Assembly (NCBI GenBank): GCA_021521415.1
Contig: JAIQDT010000841.1
Coordinates: forward strand, 496,001-560,000
Source: Bidens hawaiensis
Taxonomy: Eukaryota; Streptophyta; Magnoliopsida; Asterales; Asteraceae
Reading direction: 5' to 3'
DNA: 64,000 nt
In this document: positions 54,304-64,000 of the stretch, piece by piece
Layout: every line of letters begins with the position of its first letter
Numbering within the stretch: position 1 is the stretch's first letter
The notes under the pieces: model-generated
Told to the model about the DNA's origin: nothing
The model's database searches: none
Seen by the model: the letters and a program-made list of their open reading frames with translations, nothing else
Made by a program: the position numbers and the translations under genes

Positions 54304-57300
54304 TTACTCGGGATTGATCATCCCATTCAGTTCAATAAGGTTTTGAAATCTGGATTTGTCAAACGCTTTAGTATATAAATCAGCGAAATTATCAAGCGTA
54401 TCCACCTTTTCAAGCATTATCAGTTTCTTCTCAGCACAATCCCGTATGAAATGATGACGTATGTCAATGTGTTTAGTTTTACTATGTTTCACGGGATTGT
54501 TAGTTACTGAGATAGCAGCTGTGTTATCAATGCAAATAGGAGTAAGTAGGAAATTCAGACCATAGTCGCGCAACTGTTGTTGAATCCAAAGAACCTGAGA
54601 GCAGCAGTTGGATGCTGCCATGTATTCTGCCTCACAGGTTGAAATTGCGACTGAAGTCTGCTTCTTGCATTGCCACGACACCAATCTGCCACCAAGAAAC
54701 TGACATCCTCCTGTTGTTGACTTCCGACTCTGATTGCACCCTCCATAATCAGAATCTGTGTAAGCGACCAGCTCCAAGTCTCCTCCTCTCGGGTACCACA
54801 ACCCCAGCTTCGGCTTGCCCTTGAGATACCGCAGTATCCTCTTTGCACCTTTCAAATGAGATTCTTTTGGATTTGCCTGAAAACGTGCACAAAGACAAAC
54901 AGCAAACATTATATCAGGCCTAGATGCAGTTAAGTACATTAAAGAACCTATTATTGCCCTATATTGAGTTGGGTCCACATCTGCATCACCGTCTACTTCA
55001 GCACCCAATTTGTGATTGACGCAGATTGGAGTATCACATGGAGAACTGTCCTCCATCTTGAAGCGCTTGAGCACATCATGAACATACTTCGTCTAATGAA
55101 TGAACATCCCGTCCTTCTTCTGATCAACCTGCAATCCTAGAAAGAAAGTTAGTTCACCCATAGCACTCATTTCAAACCTTTTCTTCATGACGGCTTCAAA
55201 CTCCTGACACATGGAGACTTTTGACGCAGCAAATATAATGTCATCCACGTAGACTTGTACCAGCAGGAAGTCGCTTCCATCTCTTTTGAAGAACAACGTG
55301 CTATCAATTTTCCCTCTTTCAAAACCATTCTCGAGCAAGTAATCCGATAAAGTTGAATACCAGGCACGAGGGGCCTGATGTAATCCGTACAACGCCTTGC
55401 TCATCCTGTACACGTGATCTGGAAAGTCTGGGTCAGGAAAACCCGGAGGTTGCTCAACATACACAACCTCATCAACTTTCCCATTCAAAAACGCACTATT
55501 CACATCTAGCTGAAATACCTTCATCTTTTCATAAGCAGCAAACGCCAAAAACAATCTTATGGCTTCCAACCTGGCGACAGGAGCAAATACTTCGTTATAA
55601 TCAATCCCCTCTTGTTGATTAAAACCTTTAACGACTAGCCTCGCCTTGTTTCTTATAATAATCCCCTTATCATCTCTCTTGCACTTAAACACCCATTTTG
55701 TGCCTATCGCATGCACATTCTTTGGTTTTTCAACCAAAGTCCAAACTTCCATCTTCTCGAATTGAGCCAACTCTTCTTGCATGGCTTCGACCCACGAGCT
55801 GTCCTTTAAAGCCATTTGATAATTCTTCGGTTCAATCTGGCTTATAAAGCAGGTGTATAGGCATTCATTGATTATTCATGTCTCCTTAATGCTTGTATAA
55901 ACACAGGTGTGTTCATTCAAGCTACTTCTCATTTGTACACCTGAGGACACATCACCAATCACATTATCCAAAGGGTGATCTTTATGAATTCTCGTGGTCG
56001 GAACAGAACCGACATGCAAATTATCTTCCAAATTAGAAGAGATCTCATCAATGGTTGTTTCATGCTGAGAGTGAAAAGGATTAATAAATTCTTCTTCAGC
56101 AGAGGCAGCAGGGGTACCGATAGTGTTTGATGAGGAAGGTTGACATTTATCAATCAGCTGTCTTTGCAATAGATTTTTTTCCTCATCAAGTATCATCTTC
56201 GTCGCAGCTCTTTCTTCTTCTTCAGAAATTTCCAAATCCGGTATGTTAAACGACTTAAAAAGCTTAACATAGTCGAAAAGCTCAGCAGGTCCATTGCTAG
56301 GTTTTGGCGGTTGGTAACTTGTGATGTCGGTGTTACACACCACCTCCACCTTGCAGGTCGAAGTATTGAAGACACGTCTGTTGGGAGTACCAACAACATA
56401 ACCGACAAAGATTCCTTCATCGGCTACTTCGCCAAATTTAGAATTTGTCTTCAAGATCGAACAAGGGGACCCGAATGGTTCAAGACCACTCAAGTTGGGC
56501 TTCCTTCCATGCATAAGCTCGTAACACGTTTTACCAAGTCTCTTAACAGTTAACACTCTATTCAGAACATAGCAGGCTGTAGCAACCGCTTCAGCCCAGA
56601 ACATCACAGGAAGCTTCGAATCTGCCAGCATAGTTCTGGCTCCTTCAATTAAAGTTCGGTTCTTCCTTTCAGCCACTCCATTCTGTTGCGGAGTATACGG
56701 AGCGCTGTATTGGTGTTCAATTCCTTTCTGAAGACAGAAGATCTCCATCTCAAAATTCTTGAACTCCGTTCCATTGTCACTCCTGATGAACTTAACTGTT
56801 TTACCCATGACGTTCTCAACTTTGGTAATCAAATTCTTCACCATTTGAGCCGTCTCATCTTTCGATTTCAGAAAATATACCCACGAATATCGCGAGTAGT
56901 CATCAGTGATCACCAAGCAGTAAGAAGTACCTCCTAGACTTTTTGTATTCACGGGACCGAAGAGATCCATGTGAAGCAGTTCTAGAGTACTGGCAATAGA
57001 GTTGACCTTCTTGGTGAGATGGGATTTCTTGTGTTGCTTTCCCTTCTTGCATGCTATACATTTGTCTTCAAAGTTAAAACTTTTCAAGGGAACGCCCATC
57101 ACAAGTCCATTCCTGACAATGTGGTTCATCTTCCGAAGATGAATGTGCCCCATCCTCCTGTGCCACAGTTCGGATTCCGATTCGCTTGCTTTCGTTATTA
57201 AACATGATTCTCCCGTGGCCATTTCAGTAGACCTCATATCCATCACATAAGTATTTGTATCACGTGGAGCTTTCATCACTATCCACTCGTCTGGTATCTG

Positions 57301-57612
57301 AAAACCAGGCTTCAACACGATCGCCTCATTCTTCGTGAAATGAACAGTGTACTCCTTATCACAAATCTGCGACACACTCAGCAGATTGTGCTTCAACTCT
57401 TCTACAAAGTTCACATTCTCAAGAGTCATTTTCCCATTGGACACCGTTCCTCTTCCAATAATTCTTCCTCCACTTTCACCGGCAAAGCTAACTCTCGCTC
57501 CTTGAACAGGTTTTAAGTCGTGCAACAAGTATTTGTTACCCGTCATGTGCCGGGAACAGCCGCTATCTACAATCCAAAGACTGTGGGCAGCCCTGTTCAA
57601 CTGTTCCTGCAC
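54304..57612 (-). pseudogene. Copia-1 pol: protease, integrase, RT, RNase H, two stops
   Basis: One frame from 57612 to 54304 broken by two stops only: TGA at 55876-55878 and TAG at 55093-55095. Protease: WIVDSGCSRHMTG near residue 17. Integrase: HHCC finger ending CIACKKGKQHKK, then LLHMDLFGPV (D), IRSDNGTEFKN (D), GVAERKNRTL (E), all present. RT: GIDYNEVFAPVARLEAIRLF, FQLDVNSAFLNGKVDEVVYV and catalytic YVDD in VQVYVDDIIFAAS. RNase H: AYTDSDYGGCNQSRKSTTGG and STCEAEYMAAS. All catalytic residues are kept. The frame opens without an ATG one step from the gag frame, as in copia-2, so Pol is probably made by frameshifting or another recoding route. Confidence 0.92.
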
Positions 57613-57626
57613 AATAAAGCAAAGGA

Positions 57627-60266
57627 TTAGAATCTAGGGACCCAAGACCAATTGGTCTTGGATCTATACATCCCGTACTTCTGCTTTCCAAAGTTAGCAT
57701 CTGGATAATTCCTGTCAGTCCTATTAGGAAATCTCCTTGGAAATTGAGTGTGAGGCCTTCCAAACCTATGTATATTGAAAGTATTATATCTTGTGGTTTG
57801 GTTATTAGCATTGTTAAACTGAGGTTTGTTTCTATGAAAACCTGAATTAGTTACATTTCGGAACTTTGAAGGGTTTTCATTTTTAGCAGTATTAAAATTA
57901 CCATTAGGCTTATGCTCAGTTTTAATAGGCCTCACACCTCTGAATTTCGGCGTCAGAAGGCAATCTGCAACAAGATGTCCTAACTTATTACACCTAAAAC
58001 AACACCTATGCTCCATTTTCTTTTCAAAGGTTGTTTTGGATGTTGAGGCTGTGTTACCGGCCGTTCGTCTCACATAAGGTGGGACGTACGGGTTGAGTGG
58101 AGTACTCTTTTCATAGGTTTTATCTTTTTCTCCACCAGTGGGTAACACTACCTTCTCTTTTGTCTTACCCGATTCGGACAACTTATCCGAATCTGATGAG
58201 ACTGGACTCGTAACAGAAATTTTCTCACTTGAAACAGGCGAACTCGTTTCGCCACTACTAACACTTGGTTCTTTACTCGTAACCTTGATTGGAACTGTCT
58301 GAGGAACTTCAAAATCAACAGATTTCTGAACACTAGGGTTAAAAGTGTAATTGTGGTTATAAGGTGGTGGAACCTCGTGATAACCAATTCCTCCCCTCTT
58401 CGCAGAGGAATCTTGACCACTAACAAGGTGATCAAGAATAGCTGAGGAATTTCTGAACTGCTCCAGTTTTCGATTCAGTTCCACCACTTTCACCTGGTGG
58501 TCAGCAATCTGTTTTTCTCGTTCAGCAATCAGTTTAGTCTTTTCTTCTAAAACCTCATAACTTAGATCAATTACTTCAATTTTTTCAGCAAGTTTTGTTT
58601 TTAAGCTTTTAACATCTTTTTCACACGCTTTTATTTTAACTTTGTAATTGTTTTCTCTTGCTTTCATAAAGTGATGATCTTCTTTTAGAGTTTTAAATTC
58701 AGCATCTAAACGAACATACTGATCAGTTATGGTAGCAAGTTGCTCAGACAAATTCTCACATTTAGTACAAATAGGTTTAGAACTTACCTCGGAGAGTTGA
58801 TCCTTTTTATCTGCCATGAAAGCTTTTTCCTTACCAGTAGCTTTCTCTTCTCCGGTAATCTTCTCACATTCTTCATTCTCAACCTTAGCCATATTTGCCT
58901 GCTCATTAGTGTCATTCGAATGCAGGTTCCAGATGTATTCACCTGCTTCTCTGGACATCATGGCATTGATTTCCTTACTATTCCCAGTGTGCTGTGCAGG
59001 CCGGCCATGACCACGTTCAACTCGCTCGTTTCTGCACTCTTTGGCAAAGTGCCCGTTTTGTTGACAGTTATAGCACCTCACCTTAGACTTGTCGAACCCT
59101 GGCCTGCCACCAACAAACTTTCTCCCCGTCTTTCTCATAAACTTCTTCACTCTCCTCACTATCATGGCCATCTGCCATTGTAAATCCATTTCCTCCAGAT
59201 CATCAGCATCGATCTGGTAATAGTCTTCATCCAGCATCGCTGGATCAACAACCTTTCCTTGAATATAGTTTTCATATGAAGCAATAAACGAAGCATAGAG
59301 GCCAAACTGCTCTTCAGCAGATTTGACGCTCATTGGCATCTTAGAGTAATTATTGCTTGAGGAACTTGAAGATCCACTACTCTTGCTTGCTGTCTGTTGA
59401 GTACCACTTGATCCACCCGCAACAAAGCAAACATCCCCATTTGAGTTTACGGACACATGCCCCTCCTATGAAGAATTGGCACCCGACTCGCCCTTCGAGT
59501 AGTAGGCGGCAGAATCAGTCTTTGAACTTGAATTGGAGTTTACTTTAGCACCGTACATGCCTGGATCTTGAACCTGATCCATAGATGTCTCTTTTCTGAC
59601 CATATTAAGCTCAAAAGTTCTGAGCTTGTTGACAGTGGTTTCAAGATCATAAGTAGGAAAGTCCTTGTCTTCCCTCATCAGCACAGTATACATTTCCCAT
59701 TTTGGTGGGAGGGCATCGAGAAGCTTTTCCACAATCTCTTCTTCTCGGTAGGAAATGGAGTAGTTACTCAATTCAGTCATTAGATGATAATATCGAGTGA
59801 TAATATCATCAAGAGATTCGTTCTTTAAGTACTTAAAGACTGAAAATTGAGTTTTGAGCAACTTTATCTTTGAAGCCCAAATACCTACATTCCCTTCAAA
59901 TCTGTTCTCAAGAGCTTCCCAAAGCTCTCTAGCTGATGTATACTTTCTGAACGTATGGAGGATCTCCTGTGGAAGAGCCATTGTGATTGCAGCATGAGCC
60001 TTGCTTTCGGCTTCATACATCTTTTTCTCCTCCTCTTCCATTTTACTGTATTTCTTGATTTGGTCTCGACCCTCATACTCCATGACTGGTGGAATATATC
60101 CATCTTGGATGCATACCCACATTTTCGCATCCTGGTACTTAACGTATTGTATGAACCGATCCTTCCACGCGACAAAATCGGTTCCCTTCAGCAATCTTGG
60201 GGCCTTTGTAGCTGACCCCGCTTCAACTTCCATCTTTACAAGCTACGAAATGTTGATCGACGACAT
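57627..60266 (-). pseudogene. Copia-1 gag, two premature stops
   Basis: 880 codons from ATG 60266 (MSSINIS). Stop TAG at codon 8 (60243-60245) where copia-2 has GAG, and TAG at 59466-59468 where copia-2 has CAG. Between and after them the frame is open and matches copia-2 gag: gag core to about residue 240, first knuckle CYNCQQNGHFAKEC, coiled coil, second knuckle CCFRCNKLGHLVADC, then an Asn/Arg-rich tail (FGRPHTQFPRRFPNRTDRNY). It continues about 75 codons beyond the premature stop of copia-2 and closes at 57627, 15 bases before the first usable pol codon listed here. Confidence 0.9.
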
Positions 60267-60770
60267 CCTTCTTGAAGACGTAGGCGAAGTTAAGGATAAC
60301 TTCGCTTAAGTAATAACTTCGCTGGATCTTTCTTAAATTCGCGTGACTGGGCGAAGTTGAGAATAACTTCGCTTAGGGTAAGCGAACTTAGAAAGTAAGC
60401 GAACTTGAAGACAAATTCGCTGAACTAAGCGAACTTGATGAGAACTTCGCTGAGTTAGGCGAAGTTGAGGAGGTAGGCGAAGTTGTAAATAACTTCGCTT
60501 CTCCTTATATCTTCGCCGAAACCCTACGTATCCTGACAGCAACTTCGCCTGATGAATAGCAACTTCGCCTGACGAACTCAAACTTTCTGCAGATCTGAAA
60601 ATCGGATTTTAACGACGTTTTTGACGGTTTAAAGGCTTGAACACACTGGTAGGAGGCTAGAATGAGCAAAAACACCAAAAACTCGTCCCGTGAATAGTCG
60701 AAACGGGACAAATTCTACACCCGCGTGAATATCCCGAACCACACAATCGAGCAAATGCTCTGATACCAAT
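60267..60770 (-). other. Copia-1 leader with GCGAAGTT repeats and primer site
   Basis: No gene. GCGAAGTT/AACTTCGC and the related GCGAACTT occur about fifteen times between 60284 and 60570. The primer site TGGTATCAGAGC (minus strand, 60757-60768) lies two bases inside the LTR and fits initiator tRNA-Met without mismatch. Confidence 0.85.
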
Positions 60771-61222
60771 TGTAGGTTCCCTGGACGGATCACACGAGAT
60801 ATCCCGATATACACAGGTGCGGAATCCCTGTGTAGATCGTTACGGACGTAGAACACAAACACACAAACACACGAATACGATACGAACCAACACACGTTAT
60901 ATTAATAACTCAACACGTGATACTTACAGACTCTCGACCTCACGTCACTTGACTCACTGAATTACACGTAACTTAACCACTTAAAACGAACAACCGTAAC
61001 CTATATAAATACACGACAACTTCGCCTCAGGCGAAGTTGTCCATAACTTCGCTTGTTCAACAAGTTCGCCTAGGCGAACTTGTCAACAACTTCGCTTGGT
61101 TAACAAGTTCGCCTAAGCGAACTTGTCAACAACTTCTCTTTAAACAAACAAATACATAAACAATATTACAGACTCGATTACAGACATTAGACATATGAAC
61201 TACTGACATTTATGCACCAACA
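60771..61222 (-). repeat. 5' LTR of copia-1 (452 bp)
   Basis: TGTAGGTTCCC to GCACCAACA on the plus strand. TATATAAATA at 61002-61011, followed on the plus strand by the palindrome cluster 61016-61138, which is upstream of the TATA in the element's direction. Confidence 0.94.
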
Positions 61223-61519
61223 GTATGTGTTCGTGTATGTCCTATAGATCTGCCCGTTGTTGATTGGAAATTGGAAACTGATATTAGAAAGAAAATATAA
61301 CTTAATTACAGTATTGATTTCGGAATATGTATTTTTTGTGGTAATTGCGTTGAGTATTGTCCAACAAATTGTTTATCAATGACTGAAGAATATGAACTTT
61401 CTACTTATGATCGTCATGAATTGAATTATAATCAAATTGCTTTGGGTCGGTTACCAATGTCAATAATTGACGATTACACCATTCGAACAATTTTAAATTT
61501 GCCTGAAATAAAAACTTAA
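61223..61519 (+). pseudogene. ndhI: ndhI 3' part, split by copia-1
   Basis: Starts [20 protein letters not shown], continuing the first iron-sulfur cluster, then the second cluster [15 protein letters not shown], ending LPEIKT at the TAA 61517-61519. A TAA (about 61298-61300, after RKKI) interrupts the frame where the plastid protein has RLLNYS-like text. Together with the copia insertion and the Cys-to-Phe change in the 5' part, the gene is dead. Confidence 0.92.
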
Positions 61520-61905
61520 GAACTCATTTTGATCTAAAAGAATGAAGGTTTTTGTTTGGTGAATAACTACAATTATATTCATAATTATATTGATTAGGAT
61601 TAGGCGGCGAGTAATTTATATTAATATGAAAAATATATTTCTTTTCTATAGTCTATATTGATGATTTGAAAATTGATGATTTGAAAATATATAGATTCAA
61701 ATTACTCCTTCGAGAGATTTGGCCAATAACTACATCTACATCAATCCATATCCATGAAAATGGAATTTTTCAAATTGAATAATTAAGAACTATTATAAAA
61801 TAGAAAAAAAAGTTATAAAATAGAAAAAAAGTGGAGTTACTTCTTTTTTCCTGACCGGGTCAATAAAGTTATGCAAGATTTTGATTTATTTATCTCTTAT
61901 ATATA

Positions 61906-62436
61906 ATGGATTTACCTGGACTAATACATGATTTTCTTTTAGCCTTTCTGGGATTAGGTCTTATATTAGGGGGTCTGGGAGTAGTATTACTTGCCAATCC
62001 CATTTATTCTGTCTTTTCATTGGGATTTGTTTTTGTTTGTATATCGTTATTCTATATTCTATCGAATTCCCATTTTGTAGCTGCTGCGCAGCTCCTTATT
62101 TACGTAGGAGCCATAAATGTTTTAATCATTTTTGCTGTGATGTTCATAAATGGTTCAGAATATTCCAAAGATTTCCGTCTTTGGACCGTGGGAGATGGAG
62201 TAACTTCCGTGGTCTGTACAAGTCTTTTTGTTTCACTAATGACTACTATTCCAGATACGTCATGGTACGGGATTATTTGGACTACAAAAGCAAACCAGAT
62301 TGTAGAGCAAGATCTGATAAGTAATAGTCAACAAATTGGGATTCATTTATCAACAGATTTTTTTCTTCCGTTTGAATTTATTTCAATAATTCTTTTAGTT
62401 GCGTTAATCGGCGCAATTGCTGTAGCTCGTCAATAA
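61906..62436 (+). CDS. ndhG: ndhG (plastid NDH subunit G), nuclear copy
   Basis: 176 codons, full length, starting [20 protein letters not shown]. Five hydrophobic segments as in the NDH-1 subunit 6 family, with [20 protein letters not shown] in the third. In the plastid it sits in the membrane arm of the NDH complex. The frame is open, but outside the plastid it has no plastid promoter context, no transit peptide, and lies in transposon-rich DNA, so it is presumed silent. The 386 bases between ndhI and it are AT-rich spacer with no gene. Confidence 0.92.
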   Translation: MDLPGLIHDFLLAFLGLGLILGGLGVVLLANPIYSVFSLGFVFVCISLFYILSNSHFVAAAQLLIYVGAINVLIIFAVMFINGSEYSKDFRLWTVGDGVTSVVCTSLFVSLMTTIPDTSWYGIIWTTKANQIVEQDLISNSQQIGIHLSTDFFLPFEFISIILLVALIGAIAVARQ

Positions 62437-62671
62437 TAACTCTTTATAACTGGAAAAACCTTGTTATGAGCTATCACATGTCTTTCCTTTTTTCTATTTG
62501 ACTTTGTATATAAATTTCTATTTGACTTTGTATATAAAATAGAAATTATTTGTTAGTTCAATCTATTCCCAATATATTACTTTGTTGCATTACTCGTTAT
62601 ATTCTAGTCAATCCAATTGGTTAAATTGTTGTTCATATTGAAATGAATCGAGATTTATAAGGAGTTGGTTA

Positions 62672-62977
62672 ATGATGCTCGAACAGGTACTTTTTTTGAG
62701 TGCTTATTTATTTTCTGTTGGTCTATATGGATTGATTACAAGTCGAAATATGGTTAGGGCTCTTATGTGTCTTGAACTTATATTAAATGCGGTTAATCTC
62801 AATTTTGTAACATTTTCTGATTTTTTTGATAGTAGTCAACTAAAAGGATCCATTTTTTCTATTTTTGTTATAGCTATTGCAGCTGCTGAAGCCGCTATTA
62901 AACTCGCTATTGTTTCATCAATTTATCGTAACAGAAAATCAACTCGTATAAATCAATCAAACTTATTGAATAAGTAA
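62672..62977 (+). CDS. ndhE: ndhE (plastid NDH subunit E), nuclear copy
   Basis: 101 codons, full length ([20 protein letters not shown]). Three membrane helices of the NuoK/subunit 4L type, with the conserved [15 protein letters not shown] and the [11 protein letters not shown] stretch. AAGGAG at 62659-62664 is a Shine-Dalgarno-like site left over from its plastid origin. Open and apparently intact; expression is unlikely. Confidence 0.93.
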   Translation: MMLEQVLFLSAYLFSVGLYGLITSRNMVRALMCLELILNAVNLNFVTFSDFFDSSQLKGSIFSIFVIAIAAAEAAIKLAIVSSIYRNRKSTRINQSNLLNK

Positions 62978-63230
62978 TATTATAATATAAATTATCACAT
63001 TATAATTTTGATAAATTAATTTCAATTAGTAAATTAATTTCAATTAGCATGTCTGCCATGTAAGATATGATCATGTTATCACAAAGATAAGAAATCAAAG
63101 TATTTTGGCACTGTCAATCCAGAAATAGAGAAAAAAACGGGGAACTCATCGATTCATCTAGTACTAGTATTTAAATATATAATTCATTTATCAATTTACT
63201 AGATTGAAACTTTATCGCGTTCAAAAATAG

Positions 63231-63485
<255 letters not shown>

Positions 63486-63525
63486 TACGTTACAGAAACC
63501 CCTACTTGAGTCCATTTTTTTACCG

Positions 63526-63573
63526 CAAAAACCTGTGCTCAAAAATAGATTATTTTTTAGCACAGGTTTTTCT
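63526..63573. terminator. Stem-loop between psaC and ndhD
   Basis: AAAAACCTGTGCT and AGCACAGGTTTTT form a 13-bp stem with an AT-rich loop. In plastids such hairpins shape 3' ends of psaC RNA; here it is a relic. Confidence 0.7.
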
Positions 63574-63598
63574 GGTCCAAGTGTATCTTGTCTTTACC

Positions 63599-64000
63599 AT
63601 GAACAAATTTCCTTGGTTAACAATAATTGTAGTTTTACCAATATTTGCAGGTTCCTTAATTTTCTTTCTTCCCCATAAAGGAAATAGGGTAATAAAGTGG
63701 TATGCTATATGTATATGCATGTTAGAACTTCTTCTAACAACCTATGCATTCTGTTATCATTTCCAATTGGACGATCCATTAATACAACTAGTAGAGGACT
63801 ATAAATGGATCAATTTTTTTGATTTCCGTTGGAAATTAGGAATAGATGGGCTGTCTATAGGACCCGTTTTATTAACAGGATTTATCACTACTTTAGCTAC
63901 TTTAGCGGCCTGGCCTGTTACTCGGGATTCTCGATTATTCCATTTCTTGATGTTAGCAATGTACAGTGGTCAAATAGGATCATTTTCTTCTCGGGACCTT
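63599..64000 (+). CDS. ndhD: ndhD (plastid NDH subunit D) 5' part, runs off the window
   Basis: Starts ATG 63599 ([20 protein letters not shown]) and is open to the window end (134 codons). It has the N-terminal membrane segments and [20 protein letters not shown] of the NDH-1 subunit 4 family. Many dicot plastid ndhD genes begin with ACG that is edited to AUG; here ATG is written in the DNA. Whether the species' plastid copy also has ATG is not known. Confidence 0.9.
   Translation, partial: MNKFPWLTIIVVLPIFAGSLIFFLPHKGNRVIKWYAICICMLELLLTTYAFCYHFQLDDPLIQLVEDYKWINFFDFRWKLGIDGLSIGPVLLTGFITTLATLAAWPVTRDSRLFHFLMLAMYSGQIGSFSSRDL

Larger units (their letters stand above)
48593..61222 (-). mobile_element. 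Copia-1: complete Sirevirus-like Ty1/copia element, 12.6 kb
   Basis: Minus strand. 5' LTR (60771-61222), tRNA-iMet primer site, leader, gag, pol (protease, integrase, RT, RNase H, in copia order), a 2.4 kb spacer, an extra ORF (51943-49106), polypurine tract and 3' LTR (48593-49041). The integrase before RT identifies Ty1/copia. The extra ORF after pol, the long coiled-coil gag and palindromic U3 motifs are Sirevirus-like. The LTRs differ by about three to four changes over 450 bp, so the insertion is young, yet five in-frame stops interrupt the genes. It sits within plastid-derived ndhI. The flanks do not show a clean target duplication. Confidence 0.92.

Overview
This is nuclear plant DNA, most likely from an Asteraceae-type eudicot with a repeat-rich genome. 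The family guess rests only on the general look of the LTR elements; that it is nuclear is much safer. No ordinary host gene, tRNA, rRNA or CRISPR array is visible. Nearly all of the window is LTR retrotransposons in several layers of nesting, plus a block of plastid DNA (a NUPT) carrying part of the ndh/psaC operon.

Left part (1-18880) is a nest of minus-strand elements. A very young Tekay-type chromovirus (1-9396, 2.9 kb LTRs) sits in a Ty1/copia Sirevirus-like element (copia-2, 9397-13254). That element sits in the 3' LTR of a gag-only gypsy derivative (gypsy-2, 13255-17790), which in turn sits in the gag of an older gypsy element (gypsy-3, 17791-18880).

Middle part (19597-46878). A 14.1 kb Tat-type gypsy element (20772-34881) is bounded by 5-bp target duplications (GGCTT) and is inserted in an old LTR-like sequence. 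Its minus strand holds decayed gag, protease, RT, RNase H, a second RNase H-like domain and integrase. Between pol and the 3' LTR, on the opposite strand, lie two tandem copies of a non-retroviral gene, each with its own TATA box, resembling the 'putative gypsy type transposon' family. From 34887 to 46878 lies a rearranged array of one gypsy family (family C): a 2.1 kb block is repeated directly (35256-37353 and 40303-42475), a truncated gag-pol is present twice (37357-40302 and 45389-46878) with shared lesions, and LTR-like segments face each other in opposite orientation.

Right part (46878-64000) is plastid-derived: ndhA intron and exon 2, ndhI, ndhG, ndhE, psaC and the start of ndhD, in plastid order on the plus strand. 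ndhI is split by a complete, young Sirevirus-like copia element (copia-1, 48593-61222, minus strand). This element has near-identical 450-bp LTRs, a tRNA-iMet primer site, a gag with two zinc knuckles and a coiled coil, pol in a different frame, and a 945-codon extra ORF between pol and the 3' LTR. A short GCGAAGTT/AACTTCGC motif recurs as palindromes through its LTRs, leader and 3' region.

The best candidates for something under-described are the duplicated antisense gene with its own promoter inside the Tat element, the long extra ORF and palindrome array of the copia family, and the family C duplication that carries shared inactivating changes.
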